Below the pieces are notes generated by a model. The model saw only the letters and a list, made by a program, of their open reading frames with translations, made no database searches and was not told the origin of the DNA. Below, piece after piece: positions 35,829 through 44,229 of a stretch of 64,000 nt of DNA. The position numbers and the translations under genes were made by a program. This DNA is from JBDHTQ01 sp039808765 (GTDB taxonomy: Bacteria > Pseudomonadota > Alphaproteobacteria > UBA2400). The DNA is taken from the NCBI GenBank assembly GCA_039808765.1, contig JBDHTQ010000005.1, positions 100,713-164,712 on the forward strand, given 5' to 3'. Within the stretch, counting starts at the first letter, position 1; every line of letters begins with the position of its first letter.

Positions 35829-36869
35829 ATGTCCAATATTAAGATCGATGAGATTATTGAGACGATTCAAAGTGAAGTGCAAAAATTTGCTGCCGCCAAT
35901 GAAAAAATTGCTCATCAAACCAACTTACTTGCTCTTAACGCCACCATCGAGGCTGTACGGGTGGGCGAACTGGGGCGCGGATTTGCTGTAGTGGCCAACG
36001 AAGTCAAATCACTTGCCTTGCAAGCTGCCAGCAACTCCAAAGATTTACGTACGCGGGTTCTCTCCGACATCATGAAGCAGACGGCGGTGTTGGCACAAAG
36101 CTTTATCGAACGTGATAATCAGCGGCTGGCTGAAATGGCGCAAACATTAGTACAGCTGATTGTTCGTAATCTTTATGAACGTACGGCCGATGTGCGCTGG
36201 TGGGCGACGGACGAGGCTTTTTTCCGCTGTATGGAAAACATGGATCGCACCAGTGTTGAATTGGCGACCAAGCGGCTGGGGATTATCAATCGTTTTTATT
36301 CGGTTTATATGAATCTTGTTTTGGTTGATAGCATGGGGAATGTTATCGCCTGTTCACAACCTGATCTTTATCCACAGGTGATCGGTTCGGATTTATCAAA
36401 TGTGACATGGTTTAAAGAAGCGATTGCGACCCGCAGCGGTGATGATTACATTGTCGATGATATTTTTAGAGATCCCTTACATCATGACAAGCCTGTTGCC
36501 GTCTATGCCACGGCCGTGCGGGTAGGGGGCGATATTCATGGCCGAGCGTTGGGGGTTATTGGTGTTTTCTTTGACTGGCCAGAGCAATCACGCATTATTG
36601 TAAAAGATGAGCCAAACTTGAGTGCAGAAGAATGGACACGCACGCGCGTGCTTATGTTGGATAATCGTAATCGGATTATTGCCTCATCGGACGGTGAGGG
36701 ACTTTTGCAGAACTTTCATTTGCAAAAAGAAGGAAAAACCAAGGGTTTTTACACGGATTCACGGGGCAATACCGTCGCGTATGCTAAAACACTCGGGTAT
36801 CAGGAGTATGATGGATTAGGCTGGATTGGCGTGATTGTCCAAGAGCCTGATAAAGAGCACAAGCAGTAA
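35829..36869 (+). CDS. MCP signalling tip followed by a Cache sensor domain
   Basis: A 346-residue soluble protein with an inverted chemoreceptor layout. Residues about 20-80 are a shortened MCP signalling hairpin, including H-Q-T-N-L-L-A-L-N-A-T-I-E-A-V-R-V-G-E and G-F-A-V-V-A-N-E-V-K. The rest (about 95-335) looks like a Cache-type sensor, with W-F-K-E-A, D-D-Y-I-V-D-D-I and G-V-I-G-V-F-F-D-W near its end. No membrane segment or signal peptide is seen, so the sensor would be cytoplasmic, unlike most Cache domains. The C-terminal position of the sensor is unusual. No che genes are adjacent. The ATG is weakly supported by an AAAGG site. Confidence 0.82.
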   Translation: MSNIKIDEIIETIQSEVQKFAAANEKIAHQTNLLALNATIEAVRVGELGRGFAVVANEVKSLALQAASNSKDLRTRVLSDIMKQTAVLAQSFIERDNQRLAEMAQTLVQLIVRNLYERTADVRWWATDEAFFRCMENMDRTSVELATKRLGIINRFYSVYMNLVLVDSMGNVIACSQPDLYPQVIGSDLSNVTWFKEAIATRSGDDYIVDDIFRDPLHHDKPVAVYATAVRVGGDIHGRALGVIGVFFDWPEQSRIIVKDEPNLSAEEWTRTRVLMLDNRNRIIASSDGEGLLQNFHLQKEGKTKGFYTDSRGNTVAYAKTLGYQEYDGLGWIGVIVQEPDKEHKQ

Positions 36870-36917
36870 TCTTGTTGAAAAGGCGTTCTGCTTTTTCATA
36901 TTCAACGGAGGAGAAAA

Positions 36918-38258
36918 ATGATGAAGAAGGTTATGGCCAGCGCCCTTATGGGTATGTTTGCGGCTTTTCACCCTGATGTTGCTTTGGCTTCATCGACGTT
37001 GCCCGAAATCAGCGCTGGCAATACCGCTTGGGTATTGGTGGCCAGTGCACTGGTGATGCTCATGACGCCAGGATTGGCTTTTTTTTACGCCGGAATGGTG
37101 AAGCGTAAAAATGTTGTGTCCACGCTCTTTAAAAACTATTCCGCCCTGGCTGTTGTCGGGATTTTGTGGGCGGTTGTAGGGTATAGCCTATCGTTTGGTC
37201 CTGGATCATCATTTGTCGGTTCGCCGCAACCATATTTTATGCTTGAAAATGTGGGAACAGACTCATTTGTACTGAATGGATCGACCTATGATATTCCCCA
37301 TTTGGCATTTGTGCTTTTTCAAATGATGTTTGCCATCATTACACCGGCCTTGATCATCGGCTCGCTGGTTGAGCGTGTAAATTTTAAAGCATGGCTGGTC
37401 GTCATGGCCTTGTGGAGCTTGCTCGTTTATGCGCCGATTGCCCACTGGGTTTGGGGTGAAGGGGGGTGGATTTTTACCTCTGGCGGCCTGGACTTTGCGG
37501 GAGGATTGGTTGTGCATATCAGCTCGGGTGTCTCTGCACTTGTCGCTGCGCTACTTTTTGGCCGTCGTGTGCACGGGCATGAAGTTAGTCGGCCTAATGA
37601 TGTGAGCATGGTTCTACTCGGTGCTGCTCTGTTGTGGTTTGGTTGGTTCGGTTTTAATGCCGGTTCGGCGTTGGCTGCAAACGGATTGGCGGCTCAAGCC
37701 TTTGCTACAACTTTCTTGGCTGCCGCGGCCGCCTTCCTTAGCTGGATGGCGTACGATTGGGTTGCGAATGGTAAACCGTCAGCAGTGGGGAGTGCAGTCG
37801 GATTGGTTGCTGGTTTAGTTGCGATCACGCCGGCGGCGGGATTTGTCAGCATTTCAAGCTCTATTTTAATCGGGCTTGTGGCAGGTATTGTGTGTAACGC
37901 TGCGTCGCGTATGATCAAGCGTGCAACACACCTTGACGATGCTTTGGACGTTTTCGGCTGCCATGGTGTGGGTGGTTTTGTTGGCACCATTATGACTGGC
38001 TTGCTGGCGAGTTCCAAAGTAAACTCAGCTGTAACCAATCAAGGTTTTTTAATTGATGGCACCACAAAACTTCTTACGGCAAACTTTATCGCAGCGGCTG
38101 TGGTGATTCTTTATGCTGTGATTATGACGTTTATTTTGATTCGTTTTGTGGGAATGTTTATCAACCTGCGCGTCTCAGAAGCCGAGGAATTGGCCGGGTT
38201 GGATGATTCCCAGCATGGTGAATTCAGTCGTTATCGCGAACAGATTGCTGGTAACTAG
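36918..38258 (+). CDS. amt: Ammonium transporter (Amt family)
   Basis: A 446-residue inner-membrane ammonium channel with about 11 membrane segments. Landmarks are an N-terminal signal-like segment, T-P-G-L-A-F-F-Y-A-G-M near residue 52, the A-H-W-V-W-G-E-G-G-W pore segment near residue 175, D-F-A-G-G-x-V-V-H near residue 193 with its pore histidine, and F-G-C-H-G-V-G-G with the second histidine near residue 350. A GGAGGAG site precedes the ATG. No glnK (PII) gene is adjacent, although amt is usually paired with it. Its TAG stop is the first codon of repeat copy C. Confidence 0.95.
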   Translation: MMKKVMASALMGMFAAFHPDVALASSTLPEISAGNTAWVLVASALVMLMTPGLAFFYAGMVKRKNVVSTLFKNYSALAVVGILWAVVGYSLSFGPGSSFVGSPQPYFMLENVGTDSFVLNGSTYDIPHLAFVLFQMMFAIITPALIIGSLVERVNFKAWLVVMALWSLLVYAPIAHWVWGEGGWIFTSGGLDFAGGLVVHISSGVSALVAALLFGRRVHGHEVSRPNDVSMVLLGAALLWFGWFGFNAGSALAANGLAAQAFATTFLAAAAAFLSWMAYDWVANGKPSAVGSAVGLVAGLVAITPAAGFVSISSSILIGLVAGIVCNAASRMIKRATHLDDALDVFGCHGVGGFVGTIMTGLLASSKVNSAVTNQGFLIDGTTKLLTANFIAAAVVILYAVIMTFILIRFVGMFINLRVSEAEELAGLDDSQHGEFSRYREQIAGN

Positions 38259-38356
38259 AGAAATCCCAGAAAGATGGGCTTGCAGAGACCATCTTTGACG
38301 ATGTATTTGCGCTAAATAAATAAACAGAGCGCGTCTTTTTCGGGAGATGCGCTCTA
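38256..38356 (+). repeat. Palindromic interspersed repeat, copy C
   Basis: 101 bases from TAGAGAAATCCCAGAAAGAT to GGGAGATGCGCTCTA. It shows the clearest stems: AAAGATGG / CCATCTTT (8 bp) and AGAGCGCGTCT / AGATGCGCTCT (11 bp with one G-U). The first three bases are the amt stop codon. Confidence 0.87.
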
Positions 38357-38423
38357 GAGCGCTGTTTAAGACCAAATAAAAAAGGCTGGTAGGGTGATCT
38401 TCCGGCTGTTTTATCCGTGTGCT

Positions 38424-38876
38424 TTAGCCACGGTTATAGGGATCGTATTTAGCCAACTCAACTTGGGCACGCAAATCAATATCATCCAAAATTTGACGCA
38501 ACTGTGGGTCAAAAACCGCATCTTTGGCGCTCTTTAAGCTATGAGCTAGGCCAATCAAACGGTCACGCGGAATTCCCCCACTCAGCAAATCAAGGCGAAG
38601 CTGATCAAGTTTTTGCAGTAAATCCTCGGCGCGATTTTTAGCCCGTGCCGTTCCCGCATCGCCCCCTTCAACGGCCGAGCCTTGCAGGGCAAGAAGGGCG
38701 CTTACCGTTGCCGGAGCGGCTGCACTACTTACCGATACAGTCGAGGCATTGCCAGAGGCCGCTGCGATATTTTCGCTCTCTAATTCAGAGGCAAAATCGA
38801 CGGATGAGGGGGCTGAGGTTCCGCCGGATTTGCGAATGCCGCCTGTCTTGCTCGTTTTGGTATTCTCAATCTTCAT
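38424..38876 (-). CDS. fliX: Flagellar assembly regulator FliX
   Basis: FliX is an alphaproteobacterial protein that couples flagellar basal-body assembly to sigma-54 dependent (FlbD) flagellar transcription. The 150-residue sequence has a low-complexity Ser/Ala N-terminal half and a conserved helical C-terminal half (L-L-Q-K-L-D-Q-L-R-L-D-L-L-S-G followed by I-P-R-D-R-L and an I-L-D-D-I-D-L-R-A-Q-V-E-L-A-K end). Its divergent position next to flgI matches the arrangement known in Caulobacter. Confidence 0.88.
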   Translation of the reverse strand: MKIENTKTSKTGGIRKSGGTSAPSSVDFASELESENIAAASGNASTVSVSSAAAPATVSALLALQGSAVEGGDAGTARAKNRAEDLLQKLDQLRLDLLSGGIPRDRLIGLAHSLKSAKDAVFDPQLRQILDDIDLRAQVELAKYDPYNRG

Positions 38877-39048
38877 TTTTTTAGCTTAGGCGAAAACGGT
38901 CTGCGCCGCTAGGGGTTAACAGCTGAGCAGGGCGATGGTGAGGTGCAGGCATGGTGAATGATGCGGCAGTTTTTACCGATATCGCGAAAAATTCTTTTTT
39001 TGTTATATAAAATTAAGAAAAAACAATGTGTTAATTTATTGGTGTAGT

Positions 39049-39064
39049 TGGCATGATCTTCGCA
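39049..39064 (+). promoter_or_regulatory. Sigma-54 type promoter upstream of flgI
   Basis: TGGCATGATCTTCGCA matches the -24/-12 pattern TGGCAC-N5-TTGCA, with the GG (39050-39051) and GC (39062-39063) spaced exactly 12 bases. It lies about 50 bases before the flgI start. Sigma-54 control of mid-class flagellar operons is established in Caulobacter, and fliX next door fits this. Confidence 0.65.
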
Positions 39065-39112
39065 TATCCGTACTCAGAACCCTTAGAAGAACTCTAAGAG
39101 AGGAGTGCCCAA

Positions 39113-40231
39113 ATGTCCATCGATCGCCTTCTTCGCGTGTTGCTTTGCCTGTTTATGCTCAGCTCATCACCGGTTTTTGCTGCAGAAGGCGTGCGCATTA
39201 AAGATATTGCTGACGTGAATGGCGTGCGCGAAAATATGCTGATCGGGTACGGCCTTGTCGTTGGGTTAAAAGGAACGGGCGACAGCCTGACCAATTCACC
39301 GTTTACGGAGCAGAGCATCAAAAGCATGCTCGAACGGTTGGGGGTCAATATTCATGACCAGAATGTCAAAACAAAAAATGTGGCTGCGGTTATGGTCACG
39401 GCAACGTTACCGGCGTTTTCTTCCCAAGGATCACGTATTGATGTCACAGTTTCTGCCATGGGTGATGCCAAGGATTTGACTGGCGGTACACTGTTGGTTA
39501 CGCCGCTTTTAGGTGCAGATGGCGAAGTTTATGCCGTGGGGCAGGGCCAAGTTGCCGTGGGAGGGTTTGAAGCCGTAGGTGCAGCCCAAAGTGTAAGCAA
39601 AGGCGTACCGACCTCTGCTCGCATTGCCAACGGAGCGATTGTCGAGCGCGAAATCAATTTTTCCCTCGACCAAATGGAAAAAGTGCATCTTTCATTGCGT
39701 AATCCTGATTTTACCACGGCGCAGCGGATTGCCGGTGCCATCAACGAAGAATTGGCTCCCGGTACTGCGCTTGCGACGGATCCGTCCAGTGTCGTGATTA
39801 CGCCACCTGCTGCGCTGCGCGGACAAGTGGTTTCGCTCATCACGCGAGTGGAGAATTTGCGCGTACAACCTGATCAAGTTGCACGTGTTGTGATTGACGA
39901 GCAATCGGGTGTCATTGTGATGGGGGCCGATGTGCGCATCAGTGAGGTTGCCATTGCCCAAGGCAATTTGACTATTAAAATTACTGAAAAACCGCAAGTT
40001 TCGCAGCCCGAGCCTTTTAGTGAAAACGGCGAGACTGTCGTTGTGCCCCAGACAGAAATACAGGTAGATGAAGGGGCGGATAAAAAGCTGGGCATTCTTA
40101 TGAACTCCCCAACGTTGCAGGAATTGGTCAGCGGGTTGAATGCACTGGGCATTGGTCCACGTGATATGATTACCATCTTGCAATCAATCAAGGCGGCAGG
40201 TGCTTTGCAGGCAGACCTGGAGGTGCTGTAA
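39113..40231 (+). CDS. flgI: Flagellar P-ring protein FlgI
   Basis: FlgI forms the periplasmic P ring around the flagellar rod in the peptidoglycan layer. The 372-residue precursor has a signal peptide ending near V-F-A-A at residue 24, then the family start R-I-K-D-I-A-D-V-N-G-V-R and G-Y-G-L-V-V-G-L-x-G-T-G-D. The C-terminus (L-N-A-L-G-I-G-P-R-D-M-I-T-I-L-Q-S-I-K) is typical. A GAGAGGAG site precedes the start. It begins the + strand flagellar operon. Confidence 0.96.
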   Translation: MSIDRLLRVLLCLFMLSSSPVFAAEGVRIKDIADVNGVRENMLIGYGLVVGLKGTGDSLTNSPFTEQSIKSMLERLGVNIHDQNVKTKNVAAVMVTATLPAFSSQGSRIDVTVSAMGDAKDLTGGTLLVTPLLGADGEVYAVGQGQVAVGGFEAVGAAQSVSKGVPTSARIANGAIVEREINFSLDQMEKVHLSLRNPDFTTAQRIAGAINEELAPGTALATDPSSVVITPPAALRGQVVSLITRVENLRVQPDQVARVVIDEQSGVIVMGADVRISEVAIAQGNLTIKITEKPQVSQPEPFSENGETVVVPQTEIQVDEGADKKLGILMNSPTLQELVSGLNALGIGPRDMITILQSIKAAGALQADLEVL

Positions 40232-40587
40232 TGTATGCTTATTCACCTTATGCAGGACAATATTCAGGCTATAAGCCACAAGGCCATTTCCTCCAAGTCC
40301 CTGCTGGTCAAAAGCAAGAAAGTTCATCTCTTTCGCCGGCTGCGACTAAGCGAATTCACGATGCAGCAGTCGACTTTGAGGCGGTCTATCTTGGAGAAAT
40401 GCTGAAGCCAATGTTTGAAACGGTTGAGGTTGATTCAACCTTCGGCGGTGGTTCTGCTGAAGAAACATGGCGCGGTATGCTGGTCGAAGAATATGCAAAA
40501 TCAATCGCCAAGGGTGGTGGTATCGGACTGGCATCAAGTGTTGAAAAAGAAATGCTTAAACTTCAGGAGATGGCTGATGGAAAATGA
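40231..40587 (+). CDS. FlgJ-like rod-binding protein
   Basis: A 118-residue protein corresponding to the N-terminal rod-binding domain of FlgJ without the muramidase domain, as is usual in alphaproteobacteria. The core is A-V-D-F-E-A-V-Y-L-G-E-M-L-K-P-M-F near residue 48, followed by G-G-G-S-A-E-E-T-W-R and Y-A-K-S-I-A-K-G-G-G-I-G-L-A. It starts in TAATG overlap with the flgI stop behind GGAGG, and its end overlaps the next gene by 11 bases. It would cap or scaffold rod assembly in the periplasm. Confidence 0.9.
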   Translation: MYAYSPYAGQYSGYKPQGHFLQVPAGQKQESSSLSPAATKRIHDAAVDFEAVYLGEMLKPMFETVEVDSTFGGGSAEETWRGMLVEEYAKSIAKGGGIGLASSVEKEMLKLQEMADGK

Positions 40588-41026
40588 AACCACACTTAAT
40601 CCCGTTTCTGAATTGCTCGAAATCATGAAGCAACTGCAGCATGTGCTAGAGGAAGAAACACAAGGGGTTTACAAGCACAGTAATGAAAAATTAAAGGCTC
40701 TGGCGAAAGAAAAAGCTGAGCTGTTTGCAGCCTATACATTGAGAATGAATGCACAGCGCGACGCGCACCTTGCAAACGAAGAGGCATTTTCTCCTGAAGA
40801 AAGAACAAAATTACAAGAGCGACATGTGCTTTTGCAATCAGCGATCAAGAAAAATATGCTGGCCCTTTCAGTGGCCCAAGAGGCGGCTCATCGCGTAATG
40901 GACGTCATTGTGCAGGCTGTGCGTCAACAGCGGCAAAGTCCGGCGGGATATGCACTTTCGGCGAATGGTTCGCTTTTGGGGACAGAGGGTGACGCGCAAG
41001 GTGTTACCCTGAACACGCGGTTATAA
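40577..41026 (+). CDS. FlgN-like flagellar export chaperone
   Basis: A 149-residue mostly helical charged protein with coiled-coil character across residues 10-110. The place directly before flgK and the helical pattern match FlgN-type chaperones, which hold FlgK and FlgL for export. The frame is open from 40415, but the ATG at 40577, overlapping the preceding stop region and preceded by GGAGATGG, is the natural start. Sequence similarity in this family is weak, so the name rests partly on context. Confidence 0.65.
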   Translation: MENETTLNPVSELLEIMKQLQHVLEEETQGVYKHSNEKLKALAKEKAELFAAYTLRMNAQRDAHLANEEAFSPEERTKLQERHVLLQSAIKKNMLALSVAQEAAHRVMDVIVQAVRQQRQSPAGYALSANGSLLGTEGDAQGVTLNTRL

Positions 41027-41061
41027 ATTAAAGAGCTTTAGAATATAAGGGAGGGTGGACA

Positions 41062-43122
41062 ATGTCTTTAAATGCCAGTTTAAACACCGCACTGTCCGGC
41101 TTGCAGGTCAACCAAGCGTTGATGCAAATCAACTCTTCCAACATTGCCAATGCATCTACTGAAGGCTATTCCCGTAAAGTCGCTGATGTTTCGACTTTGG
41201 TGGTTGATGGTATAGGAAATGGTGTCAAAATTGATGGCGTTTCGCGCGTTGTCGATAAATTTTTGATCCGCTCGGTTAATCAGCAAACATCGGTTTTATC
41301 GCAAACAGACGCAATTTCTTCATATTACAGCCGAATTGAAGATTTATTTGGTGCGCCGTCTGACAATGCGTCGATTGCGGGAATTCTCAATACGTTTCGT
41401 ACTGAGCTTGAGCAACTTGCTGTTGATCCGAGTCAATCTGTAAATCAATTTAGTGCAGTTACCAGTGCGCAAAGACTGGCCGATGAATTTAATAACCTTA
41501 GCGATACACTTCAATCACTGCGTGAAGAAGTTGACAGTGCAATTAAGCAGGGTGTTGATGTTGTGAATGAAAATCTTCTCTCAATTGATCGCTTGAATAC
41601 GGAGATTGTTCGCGCAAAAGTTACTGGCGCACCGATGGGCGAGCTTTTAGACGAGCGTGATAAAGCACTTTCCGCGATTGCTGAGCAGATGGATATCAAG
41701 TGGTATGAGTTAGATAACGGTGCTCTTCATGTTATGACAGGTGCCAGCTATCAGTTGCTTGATAGCGAGCCGCGTACAATTAATTTTAGTTCTCCTACTG
41801 GGGTTTCGGCTGGCACTGTTTATCCAGGGGGCTTTCAGCCAATTGAAATTGAAGATGTGCGTGATGATATCACAGGTGATATTAAATCAGGAAAAATCGC
41901 GGCAATGATTGAGTTGCGTGATGACATTTTACCTGGTCTGCAAGATCAATTGGATCAACTTGCAGCGATGGTAGCCGATGAAATTAATCGTGCCCATAGT
42001 AGCGCTATGCCGCTTGGCGGGCTACAAGAGTTTGAGGGCCTGACTCAGTTTGACAGCAGCGTTTTGCTTGACCCCACTAACACAGCGAGCATTCCGCTTA
42101 CGGCTTATAATAACGGCACAACCACAGGATATGGCACCATTCAATTTGCTATTGTTGATTCTGATGGCAATGCGGTAGGCCAAGGCATGCGGGTCGATCT
42201 TGACGAGTTCAAATCGGCGATGGAAACTTATGTTTCGGGAATCACCGGGTCACCTTTTACTTATGATTTAACGGTTGGCGATATCGTCAATATGCTCAAT
42301 GGGGCGTATGCTGCAACTCCGCCAGCGGGTGCCGTCACGCCGCCCACACCTGCCGGTTGGCCAGGGGCTGCGCCTTGGCCGCCTTCTCCCGCTTTAACAA
42401 TGACGTCTACGGGATCAGACATTGCGGGCTTAACCAACATGTCTGGAACGGGTGTAACGGGCGCATATTCGGGCGGTGCTTTTGCGCGGGTGGTGAACGG
42501 CACCCTGCAGATTGGTGTAGACCCAAACAGCGGGTACGGTATTGCAATTGATGATACCCTTAGTACATTTGATGATGGTTCGGGCAGCGGTCGAAGCGCA
42601 AATTTTAATTACCTGATGGGATTGAACAACCTTTTTGTGATTGATGATAATGCGATTAGTGCGGCGGAAGATATTTCTGTTCGTCAGGATATTGTTGATG
42701 ATCCGACTCACCTCGGTCGGGGGCATTTGTCGAGTACATTGCGCGATCCCACCGATCCTACCACTGAAGAATGGTACGTCGGGGCAGGGGATGGCAGTGG
42801 GGCGACAGCCATGGCCAGTGTTTTTCAAAACCAATTTGTTTTTGCCTCGCGCGGATCTTTACCGGCTTCTCGCCAACGGTTGTCTGAGTATGCCGCTTCG
42901 GTTGTTCAAGCAAGTGCAACCAGTGCCCAAAATGCTTCTGACAATTATGATTTTCAGAAAAGCCTTATGAGCGAGCTGCAAACCCGTCAGGGTGAGGTCA
43001 GCGGTGTCAATATTGATGAGGAGTTGGCTGGCCTTATTGTTATTCAAAACGCCTATGCTGCCTCATCGCGAATCGTATCAACCGTTAACAGTATGTATGA
43101 CGACTTATTAAACATGGTTTAA
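41062..43122 (+). CDS. flgK: Flagellar hook-associated protein 1, FlgK
   Basis: FlgK joins hook and filament. The 686-residue protein starts with the flagellar axial motif A-L-S-G-L-Q-V-N-Q, then S-N-I-A-N-A-S-T-E-G-Y-S-R-K, and ends with G-V-N-I-D-E-E-L-A-G-L-I-V-I-Q-N-A-Y-A-A-S-S-R, both diagnostic. The middle part has a variable Pro- and Thr-rich stretch near residues 415-445. A GGGAGGG site lies before the ATG. flgL, which normally follows, is absent here; fliW comes next. Confidence 0.96.
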   Translation: MSLNASLNTALSGLQVNQALMQINSSNIANASTEGYSRKVADVSTLVVDGIGNGVKIDGVSRVVDKFLIRSVNQQTSVLSQTDAISSYYSRIEDLFGAPSDNASIAGILNTFRTELEQLAVDPSQSVNQFSAVTSAQRLADEFNNLSDTLQSLREEVDSAIKQGVDVVNENLLSIDRLNTEIVRAKVTGAPMGELLDERDKALSAIAEQMDIKWYELDNGALHVMTGASYQLLDSEPRTINFSSPTGVSAGTVYPGGFQPIEIEDVRDDITGDIKSGKIAAMIELRDDILPGLQDQLDQLAAMVADEINRAHSSAMPLGGLQEFEGLTQFDSSVLLDPTNTASIPLTAYNNGTTTGYGTIQFAIVDSDGNAVGQGMRVDLDEFKSAMETYVSGITGSPFTYDLTVGDIVNMLNGAYAATPPAGAVTPPTPAGWPGAAPWPPSPALTMTSTGSDIAGLTNMSGTGVTGAYSGGAFARVVNGTLQIGVDPNSGYGIAIDDTLSTFDDGSGSGRSANFNYLMGLNNLFVIDDNAISAAEDISVRQDIVDDPTHLGRGHLSSTLRDPTDPTTEEWYVGAGDGSGATAMASVFQNQFVFASRGSLPASRQRLSEYAASVVQASATSAQNASDNYDFQKSLMSELQTRQGEVSGVNIDEELAGLIVIQNAYAASSRIVSTVNSMYDDLLNMV

Positions 43123-43191
43123 GGCTGAGCCAAACTTTTTGCGCGCGGGTTTGGCATGAATAATGCGCAACTTTTAACGAGGGAGAGAAAT

Positions 43192-43716
43192 ATGTTGAAT
43201 GATAGCTTGGCTAAGGTAGAGTTAGGGACTACATTACTTGGGATGACCATGACCACAGAAGAAACGCCCTCGGCACCTGAGCCTGAAAACTACTTAATCG
43301 AAAGCCGTTACGGCACACTGACTTTTCGCGCAGATCAAATGATCGAGATGCAAAAGCCTATTTTGGGTTTTCAGGAGCTAAAACAGTTTGGCATGATTCC
43401 GCTTCCCGGCTTTCCCGATCGTAATTTGGTTTTGCTGCAAAGTTTGGAAGAAGCGCATGTTTCTTTTCCTTGCCTCGCTTTGGACAAAGTGAACACCATG
43501 ATTGGTGAAGATGATATCGCTTCTGTTTACAAATATTATGGCATTAAGCCCGAAGATGGTGTGGTGCTTTGCATTCTTACAGTACGTCACGAAAGCAAGG
43601 ATAACCTTGAAGTAACAGCGAATTTACGTGCGCCTGTTTTTGTTGACACGTTACGCCGCCAAGCGTGGCAGGTTATTCTCAACAACCAAAGTTATCCCAT
43701 TCGTCATGCGGTCTAG
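43192..43716 (+). CDS. fliW: Flagellar assembly factor FliW
   Basis: FliW binds flagellin and, in many bacteria, the translational repressor CsrA. The 174-residue product contains the FliW core: an E-S-R-Y-G-T-L-T-F strand, P-I-L-G-F-Q-E-L near residue 60, and T-A-N-L-R-A-P-V-F-V-D near residue 147. The frame is open from 43156, but the ATG at 43192 has a strong GAGGGAGAG site. No csrA is adjacent, though the two are often paired. The TAG stop is formed by repeat copy D. Confidence 0.9.
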   Translation: MLNDSLAKVELGTTLLGMTMTTEETPSAPEPENYLIESRYGTLTFRADQMIEMQKPILGFQELKQFGMIPLPGFPDRNLVLLQSLEEAHVSFPCLALDKVNTMIGEDDIASVYKYYGIKPEDGVVLCILTVRHESKDNLEVTANLRAPVFVDTLRRQAWQVILNNQSYPIRHAV

Positions 43717-43814
43717 CGCAATTCCCGAAAAGATGGGATCGAAAGAGACCATTTTTGACGACGTATTTGCGTCAAAAGAATAAAACGAGTGCATCTATCT
43801 TATGGAGATGCGCT
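43714..43814 (+). repeat. Palindromic interspersed repeat, copy D
   Basis: About 100 bases from TAGCGCAATTCCCGAAAAGA to GGAGATGCGCTA. The first stem is kept with a G-U pair (AAAGATGG / CCATTTTT), and TTTGACG / CGTCAAA forms a second stem. The first three bases are the fliW stop codon. Confidence 0.85.
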
Positions 43815-43858
43815 ATCGGTAAATTTAGGTAAAGACGCTCGACTATTCGGACAATTAA

Positions 43859-43881
43859 GGCTGGTGGATTATCCACCAGCC
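43859..43881 (+). terminator. Hairpin after the flagellar operon
   Basis: A near-perfect palindrome GGCTGGTGGAT / ATCCACCAGCC followed by TTT. The T-run is short, so it may serve both the flagellar operon on + and the small minus-strand genes. Confidence 0.6.
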
Positions 43882-43926
43882 TTTAACGCTGAGAGTGCGG
43901 GGGCATACTCTGAAGGGGAACGGTTC

Positions 43927-43998
43927 TTAATAGAAAATGTTGTAGAGTATAATGATCGGAATGGGGACGCCGACCAAAAACAAGAGTAGACTTCTCAT
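43927..43998 (-). CDS. 23-residue hydrophobic membrane peptide
   Basis: A very short gene with an excellent GAAAGGAG site. The peptide starts M-R-S-L-L-L-F-L-V-G-V-P-I-P and continues I-I-I-L-Y-N-I-F-Y: almost entirely one membrane helix with a Pro-Ile-Pro break. Tiny proteins of this L-V-G-V-P-I-P pattern occur in alphaproteobacteria as I recall them, without known function. It is 69 bases downstream of the entericidin-like gene on the same strand. Confidence 0.65.
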   Translation of the reverse strand: MRSLLLFLVGVPIPIIILYNIFY

Positions 43999-44067
43999 CG
44001 TAAACTCCTTTCAAAAGTTGGTGTGATGCTTGGTTTATTAGAGGTGTTAGCGTCACGCCCGTATTGA

Positions 44068-44229
44068 TTAGTACGATTTGTTGTCCTGAGCTGCGTCTTC
44101 AAGATTTTCACCACCAGCTTGAATGTCCTTGCCAGCCCCTTCCATGGTGTTGCAGGCGGTTAGCATCATGGGGGAAAGCATCAACGCGGCAAGAATGAGA
44201 AACTTAATAGGGTTGGATGAGAGCGTCAT
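44068..44229 (-). CDS. Entericidin-family small lipoprotein
   Basis: A 53-residue lipoprotein. A hydrophobic signal segment ends in the lipobox L-T-A-C near residue 26, followed by N-T-M-E-G-A-G-K-D-I-Q-A-G-G-E-N-L-E-D-A-A, the hallmark of entericidin A/B proteins. Entericidins are small envelope lipoproteins, first described as a toxin-antidote pair linked to stress. It is probably induced by envelope or stationary-phase stress, but no regulator is visible here. A moderate AAGAGA site precedes the ATG. Confidence 0.85.
   Translation of the reverse strand: MTLSSNPIKFLILAALMLSPMMLTACNTMEGAGKDIQAGGENLEDAAQDNKSY

Noticed and set aside
43789..43989. 66-codon frame after fliW
   Set aside because: It begins inside repeat copy D, covers the terminator hairpin and overlaps the better supported 23-residue gene on the other strand.
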